64,000 nt of DNA from contig NZ_BOSG01000005.1 in assembly GCF_018403225.1 (NCBI RefSeq), positions 124,001 through 188,000 on the forward strand, read 5' to 3'. Under the pieces are notes generated by a model. That model ran no database searches. It was not told where the DNA came from and was given only the letters and a program-made list of their open reading frames with translations. Source of the stretch: Paenibacillus sp. J23TS9. GTDB lineage: Bacteria > Bacillota > Bacilli > Paenibacillales > Paenibacillaceae. Numbering within the stretch: the first letter of the stretch is position 1; each line of letters opens with the position of its first letter. The translations under genes and the position numbers were made by a program. Shown here piece by piece: positions 45,767 through 55,403 of this stretch.

Positions 45767-47857
45767 TTGAGATTTTTCTTGTCTGGAAAATCGCCGGAGG
45801 AAATGGAAGCCGAGAACAAAAACAGCTTGAATCTGAGAATTAATATGTTTTTCTTCAGCACGTTTATCATTTTTTGCGTCGTGATTGTCCGTTTGGCCGT
45901 CCTGCAGTTTGTTGAAGCGCCCAGCTTGACGGTGAAAGAGGCCAGCCAGAATACAAAAAACATACCTCTTCCTCCTGATCGTGGAAACATCCGCGATGCT
46001 GCAGGGGCCAAACTGGCATATTCAAACCCTGTGGAGTCGCTTTATATTACGTTGATGAAGGATTACAACAAGACAACGGAAAAAGGAAAGAAGAATCGTC
46101 CTGAAGCGGACAAAATGGCGGCACAGATGGCAGACGCCTTCAAGCAGTTCGGAGATGGCAAAAACAAGCCTCTGACAAAGGATGAAATTATCGAAGCGAT
46201 GGATCTTGAATCCAAGCTGGATAAAGGATATATACCTCGCCGCATCAAGTCGGATCTGAACGAAAAAGAAATTCAATACTTTATGGAGCATAAATCTGAT
46301 TTTCCGGGTATTGAGATTATCGAGGAAACCACGCGTCAATATGACCCGGAAACCGTTGCCGTACAGACCGTCGGCTATGTCAAATCTTTTAAGCGGACGG
46401 AAATTTTGAAAGATTATGACGAGGCAAGGAAAAATAGTGCGGATGACACCAATCCCGGAGAAATATATACGAAAGACGAAATTGTCGGCTTTGACGGCGT
46501 TGAGGAATCATTCCAGAAAGAGCTGAGAGGAAAGAACGGCTACAAAGTGGCTTCCGTAAGTTCAGCCAACATTCCGGAAGAGATTGTGGACATCATTCCT
46601 CCAGTCAAGGGAAATGATGTGTGGCTGACCATCAACAAAGAAGTTCAATTGCAGACGGAGCAGGCGATCAAGGACCAGCTCGTTTGGCTGCATTCCCATC
46701 CGGTGTCCGGGCAGACTCATCCCGAAGCTGTGACGGGCTATGCGGTAGCCATGGAAGTGGACACAGGCAACATCGTAGCGATGGCGAGCATTCCGGATTA
46801 CGATACAAACATATGGAAAAAAGGGTCTGCTTCGAATGCGGATTTCGACAAGCTCAATTCAAATTATCAGAACGGGGCCATTACCCCGATTAGCTCCGGC
46901 AAATCGAAGCATGGGCTGGATTCAGGAGTTCTGCTCGGCTCAACGATCAAACCGCTGAGCGTGCTCATCGGATTGAACGAGAAACTCTTTACAACGACTA
47001 CTCCTTATAATGATACTGGTGTCACGTATTTCGGTAAGGAGCAAAAGGCTGTACATAACTCCCAGAATCACGCGTATGGCTATTTCCGGACACCCGCGGA
47101 TGCCATTGAGCATTCATCGAATGTTTTTATGGTAGATAAGGTCGGCAACGCGTTGTATAGCAAGTTTGGTAAAAAGGGTATCACGGTATGGAATAAGTAC
47201 ATGGAGGAATTCGGATTGGGTGTGTCAACAGGGGTTGACCTGCCTAATGAGTGGCTGGGCCGAAAGGAATATGGAACGGCCGATCATGTTCCCAAATCCG
47301 TCGGAAGCGCTCAAGCTGCGCTTGTTTATGCATCCTTTGGCCAAGGGGGCAAATATACGCCGCTGCAGCTGGCACAGTATACCGCTACGCTTGCGAATGA
47401 AGGTGCGAGGATTAAGCCGCAAATCGTCAGCAAAATTACGGACCCCAGCGGCAAGGTGATTAAAACAACCAAGCGGGAAGTTCTGAACACAGTCAAATTT
47501 GATGCATCCTTTTGGAAACTCATTAAAAAAGGAATGAACACGAACGTTAACGGGGCCTTTGACGGATTCCCTTATGATTACGCCAGAAAAACGGGTACTT
47601 CCCAGCAGCAGGTCAATGGGGTTAACCGGGATAACGGGGTGTTTATCGCCTATGCACCGCGCAATAATCCAAAACTGGCTGTTGCCGTTGTCATTCCGGA
47701 AGGCGGGTTCGGCGCTTATAGCGCCGCGCCAGTAGCCCGTAAAATGTTCGATGCTTATGATCAAGTGTACGGTTTGGACGGCGTTCCGAAAAAGCCGCTG
47801 CAGGACAAAAAAGCAGAGGAAGAGAAGGCGAAGGAAGCTTCCAATAAACAGCAATAA
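45767..47857 (+). CDS. Class B penicillin-binding protein (PBP2-like), first tandem copy
   Basis: 696 residues from the TTG at 45767, placed after ACGGGGAATGG; an in-frame TTG at 45737 has no ribosome site. One membrane helix near the N-terminus (LRINMFFFSTFIIFCVVIVRLAV), a pedestal/dimerisation domain, then the transpeptidase domain with Ser392 in STIK, SSN in EHSSNVFM and KTGTS. It cross-links peptidoglycan outside the membrane, in the elongation (MrdA/PbpA/PbpH) group. A paralogue follows. A TATAAT at 45691-45696 may be its -10; nothing else is seen in 45453-45766. Confidence 0.9.
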   Translation: MRFFLSGKSPEEMEAENKNSLNLRINMFFFSTFIIFCVVIVRLAVLQFVEAPSLTVKEASQNTKNIPLPPDRGNIRDAAGAKLAYSNPVESLYITLMKDYNKTTEKGKKNRPEADKMAAQMADAFKQFGDGKNKPLTKDEIIEAMDLESKLDKGYIPRRIKSDLNEKEIQYFMEHKSDFPGIEIIEETTRQYDPETVAVQTVGYVKSFKRTEILKDYDEARKNSADDTNPGEIYTKDEIVGFDGVEESFQKELRGKNGYKVASVSSANIPEEIVDIIPPVKGNDVWLTINKEVQLQTEQAIKDQLVWLHSHPVSGQTHPEAVTGYAVAMEVDTGNIVAMASIPDYDTNIWKKGSASNADFDKLNSNYQNGAITPISSGKSKHGLDSGVLLGSTIKPLSVLIGLNEKLFTTTTPYNDTGVTYFGKEQKAVHNSQNHAYGYFRTPADAIEHSSNVFMVDKVGNALYSKFGKKGITVWNKYMEEFGLGVSTGVDLPNEWLGRKEYGTADHVPKSVGSAQAALVYASFGQGGKYTPLQLAQYTATLANEGARIKPQIVSKITDPSGKVIKTTKREVLNTVKFDASFWKLIKKGMNTNVNGAFDGFPYDYARKTGTSQQQVNGVNRDNGVFIAYAPRNNPKLAVAVVIPEGGFGAYSAAPVARKMFDAYDQVYGLDGVPKKPLQDKKAEEEKAKEASNKQQ

Positions 47858-47870
47858 GAGCGACAATTAT

Positions 47871-47915
47871 AGCGGCAGAAGGGGGAAATACTCCTGGTCT
47901 GCCGCTTTGTTTTGT
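47871..47915 (+). terminator. Intrinsic terminator between the two PBP genes
   Basis: AGCGGCAGA pairs with TCTGCCGCT, followed by TTGTTTTG, so the copies can be transcribed separately. Confidence 0.8.
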
Positions 47916-48009
47916 CTCAACACCGGTCGAATCATAGCGAAAGATGCCGAGCACCCCTCATGTATGCTAAAATAATCAATGTTATTTTAGTTAGAGAGGG
48001 GGGGAGCCG

Positions 48010-50088
48010 GTGGGCGAATACACACCGGACCATCCGGAGCAGGAAGAAACGAAAAAGAAGGGAAATCTGAATTTAAGAATCAACTTGTTCTTTTTCAGTA
48101 CTTTTATGATCTTCTGTGTCATTATTATCAGACTGGCCATCCTTCAGTTTGTAGAGGGACCAACCCTGACGGAGAAGGAATCCAGTAATATTGTCAAAGA
48201 CGTACCGCTTCCTCCAATACGGGGAACTATTTTTGATGCGGCAGGTGTAAAACTGGCCTATTCGACACCAACACAATCGCTTTATATCACATTAATGAAG
48301 GATTATAGTGAAAAAAACGGCAGTAAAAACCGCCCTGAAGCCGAGGAAATTGCGCAGCGGCTTCTGGAGGTGTTTGATAAATACGGGAATCCAGATGCGG
48401 AGAAAATGACCAAGCAGGATATTATCGACGCTATGGATTTGGATTACAAAAAATACGCTGGCTATTCGCCGCGCCGGATTAAAATGGATCTGACGGACAA
48501 AGAGATTGCATATTTCAGTGAGCATAAGTCCGATTTTCCGGGTATCGCCATCGAAGAAGAGAGCGTCCGGCATTACGATCCGGATACCGTTGCAGTCCAA
48601 ACCATTGGATATATTCGTACATTCAGCGGCTCGAAGACCCTGAGCAAGTACAAGGGTATCGATGAAGAGCAGCGGAGCAGCGACGTCACGACTGATCCGG
48701 GACTCGTATATACGGAGCCTGAATTCGTCGGGTTTGACGGGCTTGAACTGATGTATCAGGACGAGCTTCGCGGCAAGAATGGCTACAAGAAGGTGCCTAT
48801 CAATCCGCGCAATATGCCGGAGGGCGTGGATGAAATCGTACCACCAGTAAAAGGCGATAACATCTACTCGACGATTAATAAGGATATCCAGGTATCCACA
48901 GAGCAGGCTATTACAGAGCAGCTGAACTGGCTTCATACCCATCCGGTATCCGGCAGAACGCATCGCGATGCCACCACCGGCTTTGCCGTGGCGATGGAGG
49001 TCAAGACAGGCAATATCGTAGCCATGGCCAGCATGCCGGATTACGATACGAATGTATGGCAGACTGGCAGCGTAACACCGGATAACTGGAAAAAGATACA
49101 GAACATTTATATGAATGGAACCATCCGGTCGTTTAATCCGGGCAAAAAGGGTGACCATCCGGAGTCTGTTGTCCTGCTTGGTTCGACCCAAAAGCCGCTC
49201 AGCGTGCTGCTTGGTTTGAAGGAAGGTTTGATTACAACCAATACCTATTATCAGGATAAAGGCGCAGCTTATTTTGGTAAGGAAGGACATCAGACGCGTG
49301 TCCAAAACTCAGGAGGTCACGTATACGGAGGTATGGATCCGGCACGGGCGATCGAGAAATCCTCCAATGCGTTTATGGTCGATATGATCGGTAAAAGGCT
49401 TTACGATAAGTATAAAGACAAAAGCATCGGTGTTTGGGACGAATACATGACCCAGTTCGGGCTTGGCGTCCTGACAGGCAGCGGTCTTCCGGGTGAGTAT
49501 AAGGGGCGCAAGGAGTACACGAACATTAAGCAGGCAGGCAGTACGCAATCTGCAATGGCCTATGCTTCTTTCGGCCAGCAGGGGAAATATACGACGCTTC
49601 AGCTGGCGCAATATACAGCGATGCTTGCTAATGAGGGTAAGCGGCTGAAACCGCAGCTGGTCACCAAGATTACCGATGAGAAGGGTAACATCGTTAAAAC
49701 CTTTAAGCCGGAAGTCCTCAATACCGCGGATTTCCCCAAATCCTATTGGAATGAAATCCGGCGCGGAATGAAGAGTGAAGTATCAGCATTCGGAGATTTT
49801 CCTTATGCCTTTGCTCGGAAGACTGGTACATCGACGCAGCAGGTCGGTCATCAGCTCGTGGATAACGGCGTATTTATCGCCTACGCACCTCGGGATAATC
49901 CGGTGCTGGCTGTCGCCGTTATGATTCCGGAAGGCGGCTTTGGCTCGCAAAGTGCCGCGCCGATTGCCCGGAAAATATTTGATGCGTATGACAAAGTCTA
50001 TGGACTGGACGGAGTTCCAAAAGGCAACCAGGACAATAACGCGAATGGAACCGATACGACGAATAATCAAACAACCAGCAATCATTAA
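48010..50088 (+). CDS. Class B penicillin-binding protein (PBP2-like), second tandem copy
   Basis: 692 residues, GTG start. It closely matches the preceding gene throughout: membrane segment LRINLFFFSTFMIFCVIIIRLAIL, Ser392 in STQK (STIK in the first copy), SSN in EKSSNAFM and KTGTS. GAGAGGGGGGGAG precedes the start. The N-terminus is acidic (TPDHPEQEET) where the first copy is different, and the tail is Asn/Thr-rich. All catalytic motifs are kept, so both copies should be active; a functional split is possible but not readable. Confidence 0.92.
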   Translation: MGEYTPDHPEQEETKKKGNLNLRINLFFFSTFMIFCVIIIRLAILQFVEGPTLTEKESSNIVKDVPLPPIRGTIFDAAGVKLAYSTPTQSLYITLMKDYSEKNGSKNRPEAEEIAQRLLEVFDKYGNPDAEKMTKQDIIDAMDLDYKKYAGYSPRRIKMDLTDKEIAYFSEHKSDFPGIAIEEESVRHYDPDTVAVQTIGYIRTFSGSKTLSKYKGIDEEQRSSDVTTDPGLVYTEPEFVGFDGLELMYQDELRGKNGYKKVPINPRNMPEGVDEIVPPVKGDNIYSTINKDIQVSTEQAITEQLNWLHTHPVSGRTHRDATTGFAVAMEVKTGNIVAMASMPDYDTNVWQTGSVTPDNWKKIQNIYMNGTIRSFNPGKKGDHPESVVLLGSTQKPLSVLLGLKEGLITTNTYYQDKGAAYFGKEGHQTRVQNSGGHVYGGMDPARAIEKSSNAFMVDMIGKRLYDKYKDKSIGVWDEYMTQFGLGVLTGSGLPGEYKGRKEYTNIKQAGSTQSAMAYASFGQQGKYTTLQLAQYTAMLANEGKRLKPQLVTKITDEKGNIVKTFKPEVLNTADFPKSYWNEIRRGMKSEVSAFGDFPYAFARKTGTSTQQVGHQLVDNGVFIAYAPRDNPVLAVAVMIPEGGFGSQSAAPIARKIFDAYDKVYGLDGVPKGNQDNNANGTDTTNNQTTSNH

Positions 50089-50116
50089 AATTTACACTCT
50101 ATCATATACAGATGAA

Positions 50117-50164
50117 ATCAGGGGCAGGCTTCGGGGAGACACGAACCTGCTCCTGATCTTTTTT
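50117..50164 (+). terminator. Intrinsic terminator after the second PBP gene
   Basis: ATCAGG-GGCAGG and TTCG pair with CGAA and CCTGC-CCTGAT, followed by a T-run. Confidence 0.88.
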
Positions 50165-50313
50165 ATTCGCAGGGATAGCAGGTCCTGTTCCTGTCCCGGA
50201 ACGGATGGATGGTCATCGACTGAAAAACCCTTTTGTGGCTGTCCCCGGCTTTATGGTAAAATGTTCGTATGTGTGCATGAAACGTGAAAAAGAGAACGTA
50301 CAGGGGGTACAGC

Positions 50314-51054
50314 ATGAATAACCAATATAAACTGCTAGCACTGGATATGGATGGCACCCTGCTGACGAGTGAGCATATCATCTCGCCAGTAACATCGGAG
50401 TGGATACAGAAAGCCAAAGAAAAGGGAGTCCATGTATGTCTTTCGACCGGAAGAAGCTTTGGGAGTGCGCTGCCGTACGGTGAAGAATTGGGGCTGTTAA
50501 CGCCGATGATCACCGTGAATGGCAGCGAGGTATGGAGAGCTCCGCATGATCTGCATCTGCGTTCTTTGATGGATACGAAGCTTATTTCTGCCATGCATGA
50601 TATCGCTGTGGCGGAAGACTGCTGGTACTGGGCTTATTCTGTAGAGCGGGTGTATAACAAGGATGAGTGGGTAGACGATATTGAGGGAAAGGAATGGCTC
50701 AAATTCGGGTTTCATACGGAAGATGATGATGCACGCCATCGCATCCTGATGAAATTACAGGATATGGGCGGACTTGAAATTACGAATTCCTCCCCTCATA
50801 ATCTCGAAGTGAACCCGCAAGGGATAAACAAGGCTGCCGGAATTCGCGAGGTATGCGGCTTGCTTGGACTAGATATGAGCGAAGTGATTGCGGTTGGGGA
50901 CAGCATGAACGATCTGGCAGCGATTCAGGCAGCAGGGCTGGGCGTTGCCATGGGGAATGCACAGCAGGTTGTCCGAGATTCTGCAGATTTCGTTACGACA
51001 AGCAATGACGAAGATGGTATTGCGAAAGTCATTGAAAAATTTATTTTTATGTAG
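50314..51054 (+). CDS. HAD superfamily phosphatase, Cof type
   Basis: 246 residues from the ATG at 50314, after AGGGGGTAC; an upstream in-frame GTG at 50284 lacks a ribosome site. DMDGTLL (motif I with both aspartates), STGR (motif II) and VGDSMNDLAAI (motif IV), with the preceding Lys in INKAAGI, define a Cof-type IIB phosphatase. The cap domain is short for the group, which usually totals ~270 residues. Likely acts on sugar phosphates or nucleotides in the cytoplasm. Confidence 0.9.
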   Translation: MNNQYKLLALDMDGTLLTSEHIISPVTSEWIQKAKEKGVHVCLSTGRSFGSALPYGEELGLLTPMITVNGSEVWRAPHDLHLRSLMDTKLISAMHDIAVAEDCWYWAYSVERVYNKDEWVDDIEGKEWLKFGFHTEDDDARHRILMKLQDMGGLEITNSSPHNLEVNPQGINKAAGIREVCGLLGLDMSEVIAVGDSMNDLAAIQAAGLGVAMGNAQQVVRDSADFVTTSNDEDGIAKVIEKFIFM

Positions 51055-51110
51055 CATGAGCTGAAGAAAGTATCATCAGTCTCTATTTCTATCAAGAAGG
51101 GATCGAAGCT

Positions 51111-51596
51111 ATGGCTATACTCGGATGGATTCTGATCATTGCCCTGTTTGCCGTTGGACTGGCCGGAGCAATATTTCCCGTGCTGCCGGGTGCGGTGGCG
51201 ATATTTATTGCCTTTTTCGTCTATGGCTGGTTCTTTACATTTGGGCATTTCAATGTGTGGTTCTGGATCATTCAAGCGCTCATCATCATTGTGCTGTTTG
51301 TGGCGGATTATGCGGTAAGTGCCTGGGGAACGAAGAAGTTTGGAGGCTCCCGGCTGTCCGTTATTTTAAGCACCATCGGCGTTATTATCGGGCCTTTTGT
51401 GATTCCGGCTTTCGGCCTTATTATCGGTCCGTTTCTAGGGGCCTTTGTTGGTGAACTGATTGTCGGTTCCTCTGTGTCAAAATCCGTAAAAGTCGGCTTT
51501 GGTACATTGGTGGGACTGTTCAGCAGCATGGTGATGAAAATTATTTTGCAAATTGTAATGATTGTTGTGTTCTTTATTTGGATCGCTGTTTTTTAA
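51111..51596 (+). CDS. DUF456 membrane protein
   Basis: 161 residues, four to five hydrophobic helices with Gly-rich turns (GPFVIPAFGLIIGPFLGAFVGEL), the DUF456 pattern. Function unknown. AAGAAGGGATCG precedes the ATG. It lies 50 nt before the flippase-like gene and is probably co-transcribed with it. Confidence 0.85.
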   Translation: MAILGWILIIALFAVGLAGAIFPVLPGAVAIFIAFFVYGWFFTFGHFNVWFWIIQALIIIVLFVADYAVSAWGTKKFGGSRLSVILSTIGVIIGPFVIPAFGLIIGPFLGAFVGELIVGSSVSKSVKVGFGTLVGLFSSMVMKIILQIVMIVVFFIWIAVF

Positions 51597-51647
51597 AGTC
51601 ATATGCTCCATGGGTTGTGCTCGCTGGGGGAAAGAAGGGAATAGGGT

Positions 51648-53288
51648 TTGGCTAAAAAAGAATCGTTTATCAAAGGTACACTTATTCTGGCTGCTGCAGC
51701 ATTGGTGGCAAGGGTATTGGGGCTGGTACAGAGAGTGCCCCTGGATCACTTGTTTGATGATGTCGGCAAGGCTTCATTTTCCATTGCGAACAACGTGTAT
51801 CTGATGCTGCTTACGGTAGCCACTGCCGGCATTCCGAGCACGCTCAGTAAAATGGTATCGGAACGTTATGCATTGAAGAGGCCGGGCGAGGCGCGTCAGG
51901 TATATCGTGCGGCGCTGCTGTTTGCCGTATTTGCCGGTGTTATTATTACCGTTTTACTGTACGTATTGGCGCCGTATTATGCTACATACGTATCCAAAGT
52001 ACCTGAAGCGGCATTGGCGATCCGTGCTTTGGCACCTGCATTGCTCCTTTTTCCTGCAATCGCCATGATGCGTGGCTATTTTCAGGGAAGAAACAATATG
52101 GCTGCCGGCGGTATTTCGCAAATTGTCGAGCAGTTTGCGCGTGTAGGCACAGCTATTATTTTGGCATATATACTGCTGAAATCAGGTTATAGCGGAAGCT
52201 GGGTCGCAGCGGGCGCATCCTTTGGGGGCGTGCTCGGAAGCATCGGGGCATTTGCGATTATGCTGTACTATACGGTGAAAATCCGTAAGCAGGATAAGGC
52301 GGAGATGCTTCGTGAAGGCACTGTGAACCAGCTGCCGCTGATGAGAATTTATAAGGACATTTTCACACTGTCCATTCCGATTGTACTTTCATCCTTAACC
52401 GTTCCTGCGGTTAACTTTATCGACTCGTCTATCGTGAACCCGCTTCTGATCGGTCAGATCGGGGCGGCGAAGGCAACGGAGCTTCTCGGGATTCTCGGAC
52501 AGCGGGCTCAAAGTATTGCCGGTATTCCGCCGATACTGGCCATTGCGCTCAGTACCTCGTTGATACCGGTTATATCGGCAGCATTTGCGCGTAAGGATCA
52601 GGAGCATTTGCAGCAGCAGATGACGCTGGCGCTCCGCATCTCTGTACTGACCGGGATGCCAATCGTAATCGCGCTGTGTACAGCGGCATATTCGATTAAC
52701 GGACTTCTGTTCAGCAGTCTTGACGGTAGCTGGCTTATCATGCTGCTCACATTCGGAACGATCTTCCAGATCACGATGATGACAACAAACTCCATTCTTT
52801 TGGGGGTAAACAAGGCGAAGATTTCCATGGTGAATGTCATGGTTGGTATTGTGGTCAAGCTGGCGGGAAGCTACTTGCTTGCCCCATGGTTTGGCATCTA
52901 TGGCATTATTGCCGCTACCGGACTCTGTTTCCTGGTCATCACGCTGCTCAATCTGCGAATGCTGAAGGTCATCGTGCCTTTTTCGATTCTTGGCAAACGC
53001 TGGACAGGCTTCTTGCTGACGGTGATCTTGACTGCCGCCGCAGGTTACGGACTGAACGAGGCAGGCATTCAGATGACGCATATCATGCCAGATCGTCTCG
53101 CTTTCTTCATCACCTGCATCATTGTCGGTGGTGCAGTCGTCATTCTCTATCTTGTGCTGATGATTATGCTCGGCGTGCTGCGTCAGCATGAGCTGGTGAG
53201 CTATCCCCGCAAGCTGCAAAAGCTGCTGCGGCCACTGATGCGCCTGCAGCCATCCCGCTTCAAGACTGGGGATTCGCAGGGCCAATAA
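51648..53288 (+). CDS. MATE-like lipid flippase, polysaccharide biosynthesis family (MurJ/SpoVB/YtgP type)
   Basis: 546 residues, about fourteen membrane helices; TTG start after GAAGGGAATAGGG. KGTLILAAAALVARVLGLVQRVPLDHLF at the N-terminus and the internal FPAIAMMRGYFQGRNNMAAGGISQIVEQFARV segment are the hallmarks of the SpoVB/YtgP group, proteins of the MOP exporter superfamily. Members flip lipid-linked cell-wall precursors or act in the spore cortex; two PBPs nearby fit a wall role. The exact function among paralogues is uncertain. Confidence 0.9.
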   Translation: MAKKESFIKGTLILAAAALVARVLGLVQRVPLDHLFDDVGKASFSIANNVYLMLLTVATAGIPSTLSKMVSERYALKRPGEARQVYRAALLFAVFAGVIITVLLYVLAPYYATYVSKVPEAALAIRALAPALLLFPAIAMMRGYFQGRNNMAAGGISQIVEQFARVGTAIILAYILLKSGYSGSWVAAGASFGGVLGSIGAFAIMLYYTVKIRKQDKAEMLREGTVNQLPLMRIYKDIFTLSIPIVLSSLTVPAVNFIDSSIVNPLLIGQIGAAKATELLGILGQRAQSIAGIPPILAIALSTSLIPVISAAFARKDQEHLQQQMTLALRISVLTGMPIVIALCTAAYSINGLLFSSLDGSWLIMLLTFGTIFQITMMTTNSILLGVNKAKISMVNVMVGIVVKLAGSYLLAPWFGIYGIIAATGLCFLVITLLNLRMLKVIVPFSILGKRWTGFLLTVILTAAAGYGLNEAGIQMTHIMPDRLAFFITCIIVGGAVVILYLVLMIMLGVLRQHELVSYPRKLQKLLRPLMRLQPSRFKTGDSQGQ

Positions 53289-53317
53289 AAATGATGTTCT
53301 GATGTTGCAGATCCTCA

Positions 53318-54727
53318 TCAGGGTGCCTCATCAGAACATGTTGTTACCGCTCTTTCCGCATCATGGGTCAGAGCGGTTTTTTGAACGGCAAAACGGTGGG
53401 CATGCGTCATCTCGATGAAAACGGGCCTTTTTGGCCGGGTCACCTGATCAATGGCCGTTTTAGTCTTAAACCAGTCATAACGGGTAATGGGCTCGTAAGG
53501 CATGTCATGCCAGACTTCGTTTAATGGCGGGCTGTAAAACCGTTTTCCCCTCGGAAGCCATTCCGATTTGAGCAGCTCAGTGCTCTCCAGTGGAGAGTTC
53601 AGGGCTGCTTTTTTGTCGCTGGTGAACAGCTTGGGCCAATATTCCTGCCGGGAGCCCTGATGCGGGGTCTCCGCAGCAAAAGTCTGGACCCCAGTCAGCA
53701 CCTCCTTGTACCCGAAGAGCATGGCATATAAAGCCTTTCCGAAGGCAATCCGTTCCTCCAGATTTGAGAAACGCTCCAGAATCAGGCCGACCATGCCGCG
53801 GCTGCTGTTGGGTCCGGCTTCACCTTTTTCAGGTCTTTCTTCCGCTTCTTCATATAGGGAAACAGCAGCATTCTGAACAACTCCGTCGGCAGCCGGATCT
53901 GAATGGTGTACGAGCATCGGAAAAATAATCTGATTCATTTGAAACCTGCTATGAAGTGTAAATACAGCGCTGCGCAGAATGTTTTTTTGAAAATAGCTGT
54001 TTTGAATGACTCTGCCCTCGATATAGTTCTGCTCGTTAATAATAAGACCGACGGCGAGGAGCGCGCTGTCGCGTTCGATCCAGAAACGTTCCCAGAACGG
54101 ACGCATAAAAGCGGAGACGCGAAACTCGGGCAGAAGATGAAACAGGCTTCTTCCAAGCTTCCGGCTGTGTGTGTAGAGAAGCAGCTGCGGGTAGGCATCC
54201 AGAAAAATCAGGGCGTTGCTGCGCTCTAGCATCTGATACATATCCTCGCGAAGCTGGTCTGTGACCACATCCGACAGCAAACCGCCCTTGAGATCAGTCA
54301 TATTCCAGCCCGCGTTACGGGACACCATATGGGCGAGGAACGACCAATGCAGCTCGGGAAATTCCCGGTAGCAGTCATAGTACGCTTCAGTTCGTGTAAT
54401 ATTGCTGCGATTGGCATCGAGAACAGACTCACGGATGCTCTGCACGATATCCCGGTCCTCTGGCGAGAGCGGAGCCGCAGCTTCTTCTTTGCCGAATGCA
54501 CTATCACGTATACGGTTCCGGTCGCTAAGCAATTTGTCGAGTTGGTCGCGAATGCTATGGGCGGCTGTTTCCTTCCAGCCGAACGGCCTGCGTTCCTTGA
54601 TCAGAAGCTGCGATGCTTTCCAGCAGGCATATTTTCCTTTGAGCGCTTCTGCAGCTGTCTGAGGCAGCGTTTTTGCGAGCCGGATAAACCCCTGGAATGT
54701 AGAATGTCCTTCCGCCTTCTCCGCCAT
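53318..54727 (-). CDS. DUF2515 family protein (YppC-like)
   Basis: 469 residues, no signal peptide or membrane helix. NRSNITRTEAYYDCYREFPELHWSFLAHMVSRNAGWNMTDLKG is the conserved DUF2515 core, around residue 110-150, followed by a helical region. The family is restricted to Bacillales, and the Bacillus member (yppC) has no known function. AAAGGAAG precedes the ATG. It is convergent with the flippase gene; a hairpin (ATGTTCTGATG/CATCAGAACAT, 53294-53339) spans the junction and overlaps its last codons. Confidence 0.85.
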   Translation of the reverse strand: MAEKAEGHSTFQGFIRLAKTLPQTAAEALKGKYACWKASQLLIKERRPFGWKETAAHSIRDQLDKLLSDRNRIRDSAFGKEEAAAPLSPEDRDIVQSIRESVLDANRSNITRTEAYYDCYREFPELHWSFLAHMVSRNAGWNMTDLKGGLLSDVVTDQLREDMYQMLERSNALIFLDAYPQLLLYTHSRKLGRSLFHLLPEFRVSAFMRPFWERFWIERDSALLAVGLIINEQNYIEGRVIQNSYFQKNILRSAVFTLHSRFQMNQIIFPMLVHHSDPAADGVVQNAAVSLYEEAEERPEKGEAGPNSSRGMVGLILERFSNLEERIAFGKALYAMLFGYKEVLTGVQTFAAETPHQGSRQEYWPKLFTSDKKAALNSPLESTELLKSEWLPRGKRFYSPPLNEVWHDMPYEPITRYDWFKTKTAIDQVTRPKRPVFIEMTHAHRFAVQKTALTHDAERAVTTCSDEAP

Positions 54728-54857
54728 GGACGGATCTTCCTTTCCGGTGTGAAATGATCTTAGTCACAGTATGGCTCAAAAATTTGACTTCCACTCTTTA
54801 TTTTGATTCACTAAAGTAAGAATTGGACAAGAAATGTTCAGAAAGGACTGATCATAG

Positions 54858-55205
54858 ATGCAAAAAATTACTTCTAAAGCCGAATTTCAAGTTGCGATTC
54901 AATCTCCACGATTAACCGTCGCTATTTTCAAAGCCGATTGGTGCGGAGATTGTAAATTCATGGATCCATTCATGCCGGATGTCGAAACGAAATTCGCCAA
55001 CGACATGACGCTTGTGGAAGTGGATGTGGACAAAGTTGAAGATGTCAGTCAAGAACTGAACATCCTTGGTATTCCGAGCTTTGTGGCTTTCTCCGACGGA
55101 CGTGAGCTTGTGCGCCTTGTCAATAAGCTGCGCAAATCACGGGAGGAAATTGAAGGCTTCCTGCAGCAGGCATTGGACGTGTACAGAACGATTCATAAAT
55201 ATTAA
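54858..55205 (+). CDS. Thioredoxin family protein with CGDC active site (YtpP-like)
   Basis: 115 residues with a thioredoxin fold: the redox motif ADWCGDCKFMDP and the cis-Pro in LGIPSFVAFSDG. The Cys-Gly-Asp-Cys core differs from the standard CGPC and is typical of a Bacillota subgroup of thioredoxin-like proteins. It should be cytoplasmic and reduce disulfides or bacillithiol mixed disulfides, the latter being inference. AAAGGACTGATC precedes the ATG. It ends at a perfect GC-rich terminator. Confidence 0.9.
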   Translation: MQKITSKAEFQVAIQSPRLTVAIFKADWCGDCKFMDPFMPDVETKFANDMTLVEVDVDKVEDVSQELNILGIPSFVAFSDGRELVRLVNKLRKSREEIEGFLQQALDVYRTIHKY

Positions 55206-55212
55206 AAAGATG

Positions 55213-55240
55213 CACCGCGCTTGCCTCGGCAAGCGCGGTG
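55213..55240 (+). terminator. Intrinsic terminator after the thioredoxin-like gene
   Basis: CACCGCGCTTGCC pairs perfectly with GGCAAGCGCGGTG; the following tcattgtctt is only moderately T-rich. Confidence 0.75.
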
Positions 55241-55281
55241 TCATTGTCTTATTATGCAAACAGAATGCGTTTTCTTTGGAT

Positions 55282-55327
55282 TTTGTCACAAAGTGGGTAT
55301 ATTCCATGATAACTTATCAGGTATAAT
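55282..55327 (+). promoter_or_regulatory. Candidate ctaA promoter with two palindromes
   Basis: TTTGTcACAAA (55282-55292) and TGATAAcTTATCA (55307-55319) precede TATAAT (55322-55327). In Bacillus ctaA is controlled by ResD, and the first palindrome has ResD-like TTTGT words. Confidence 0.4.
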
Positions 55328-55403
55328 AGATGAGATTGGTAAATATACGGAGCGCTTCAGTACAGATGGAGCGTTTTTAATTTGAGCTGCAGGTGAGAGA
55401 ATC

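Noticed and set aside
48292..49305. Long minus-strand frame (337 codons) inside the second PBP gene
   Set aside because: Antisense shadow of the PBP coding frame; composition is His/Arg/Ile-rich as expected of a shadow frame.
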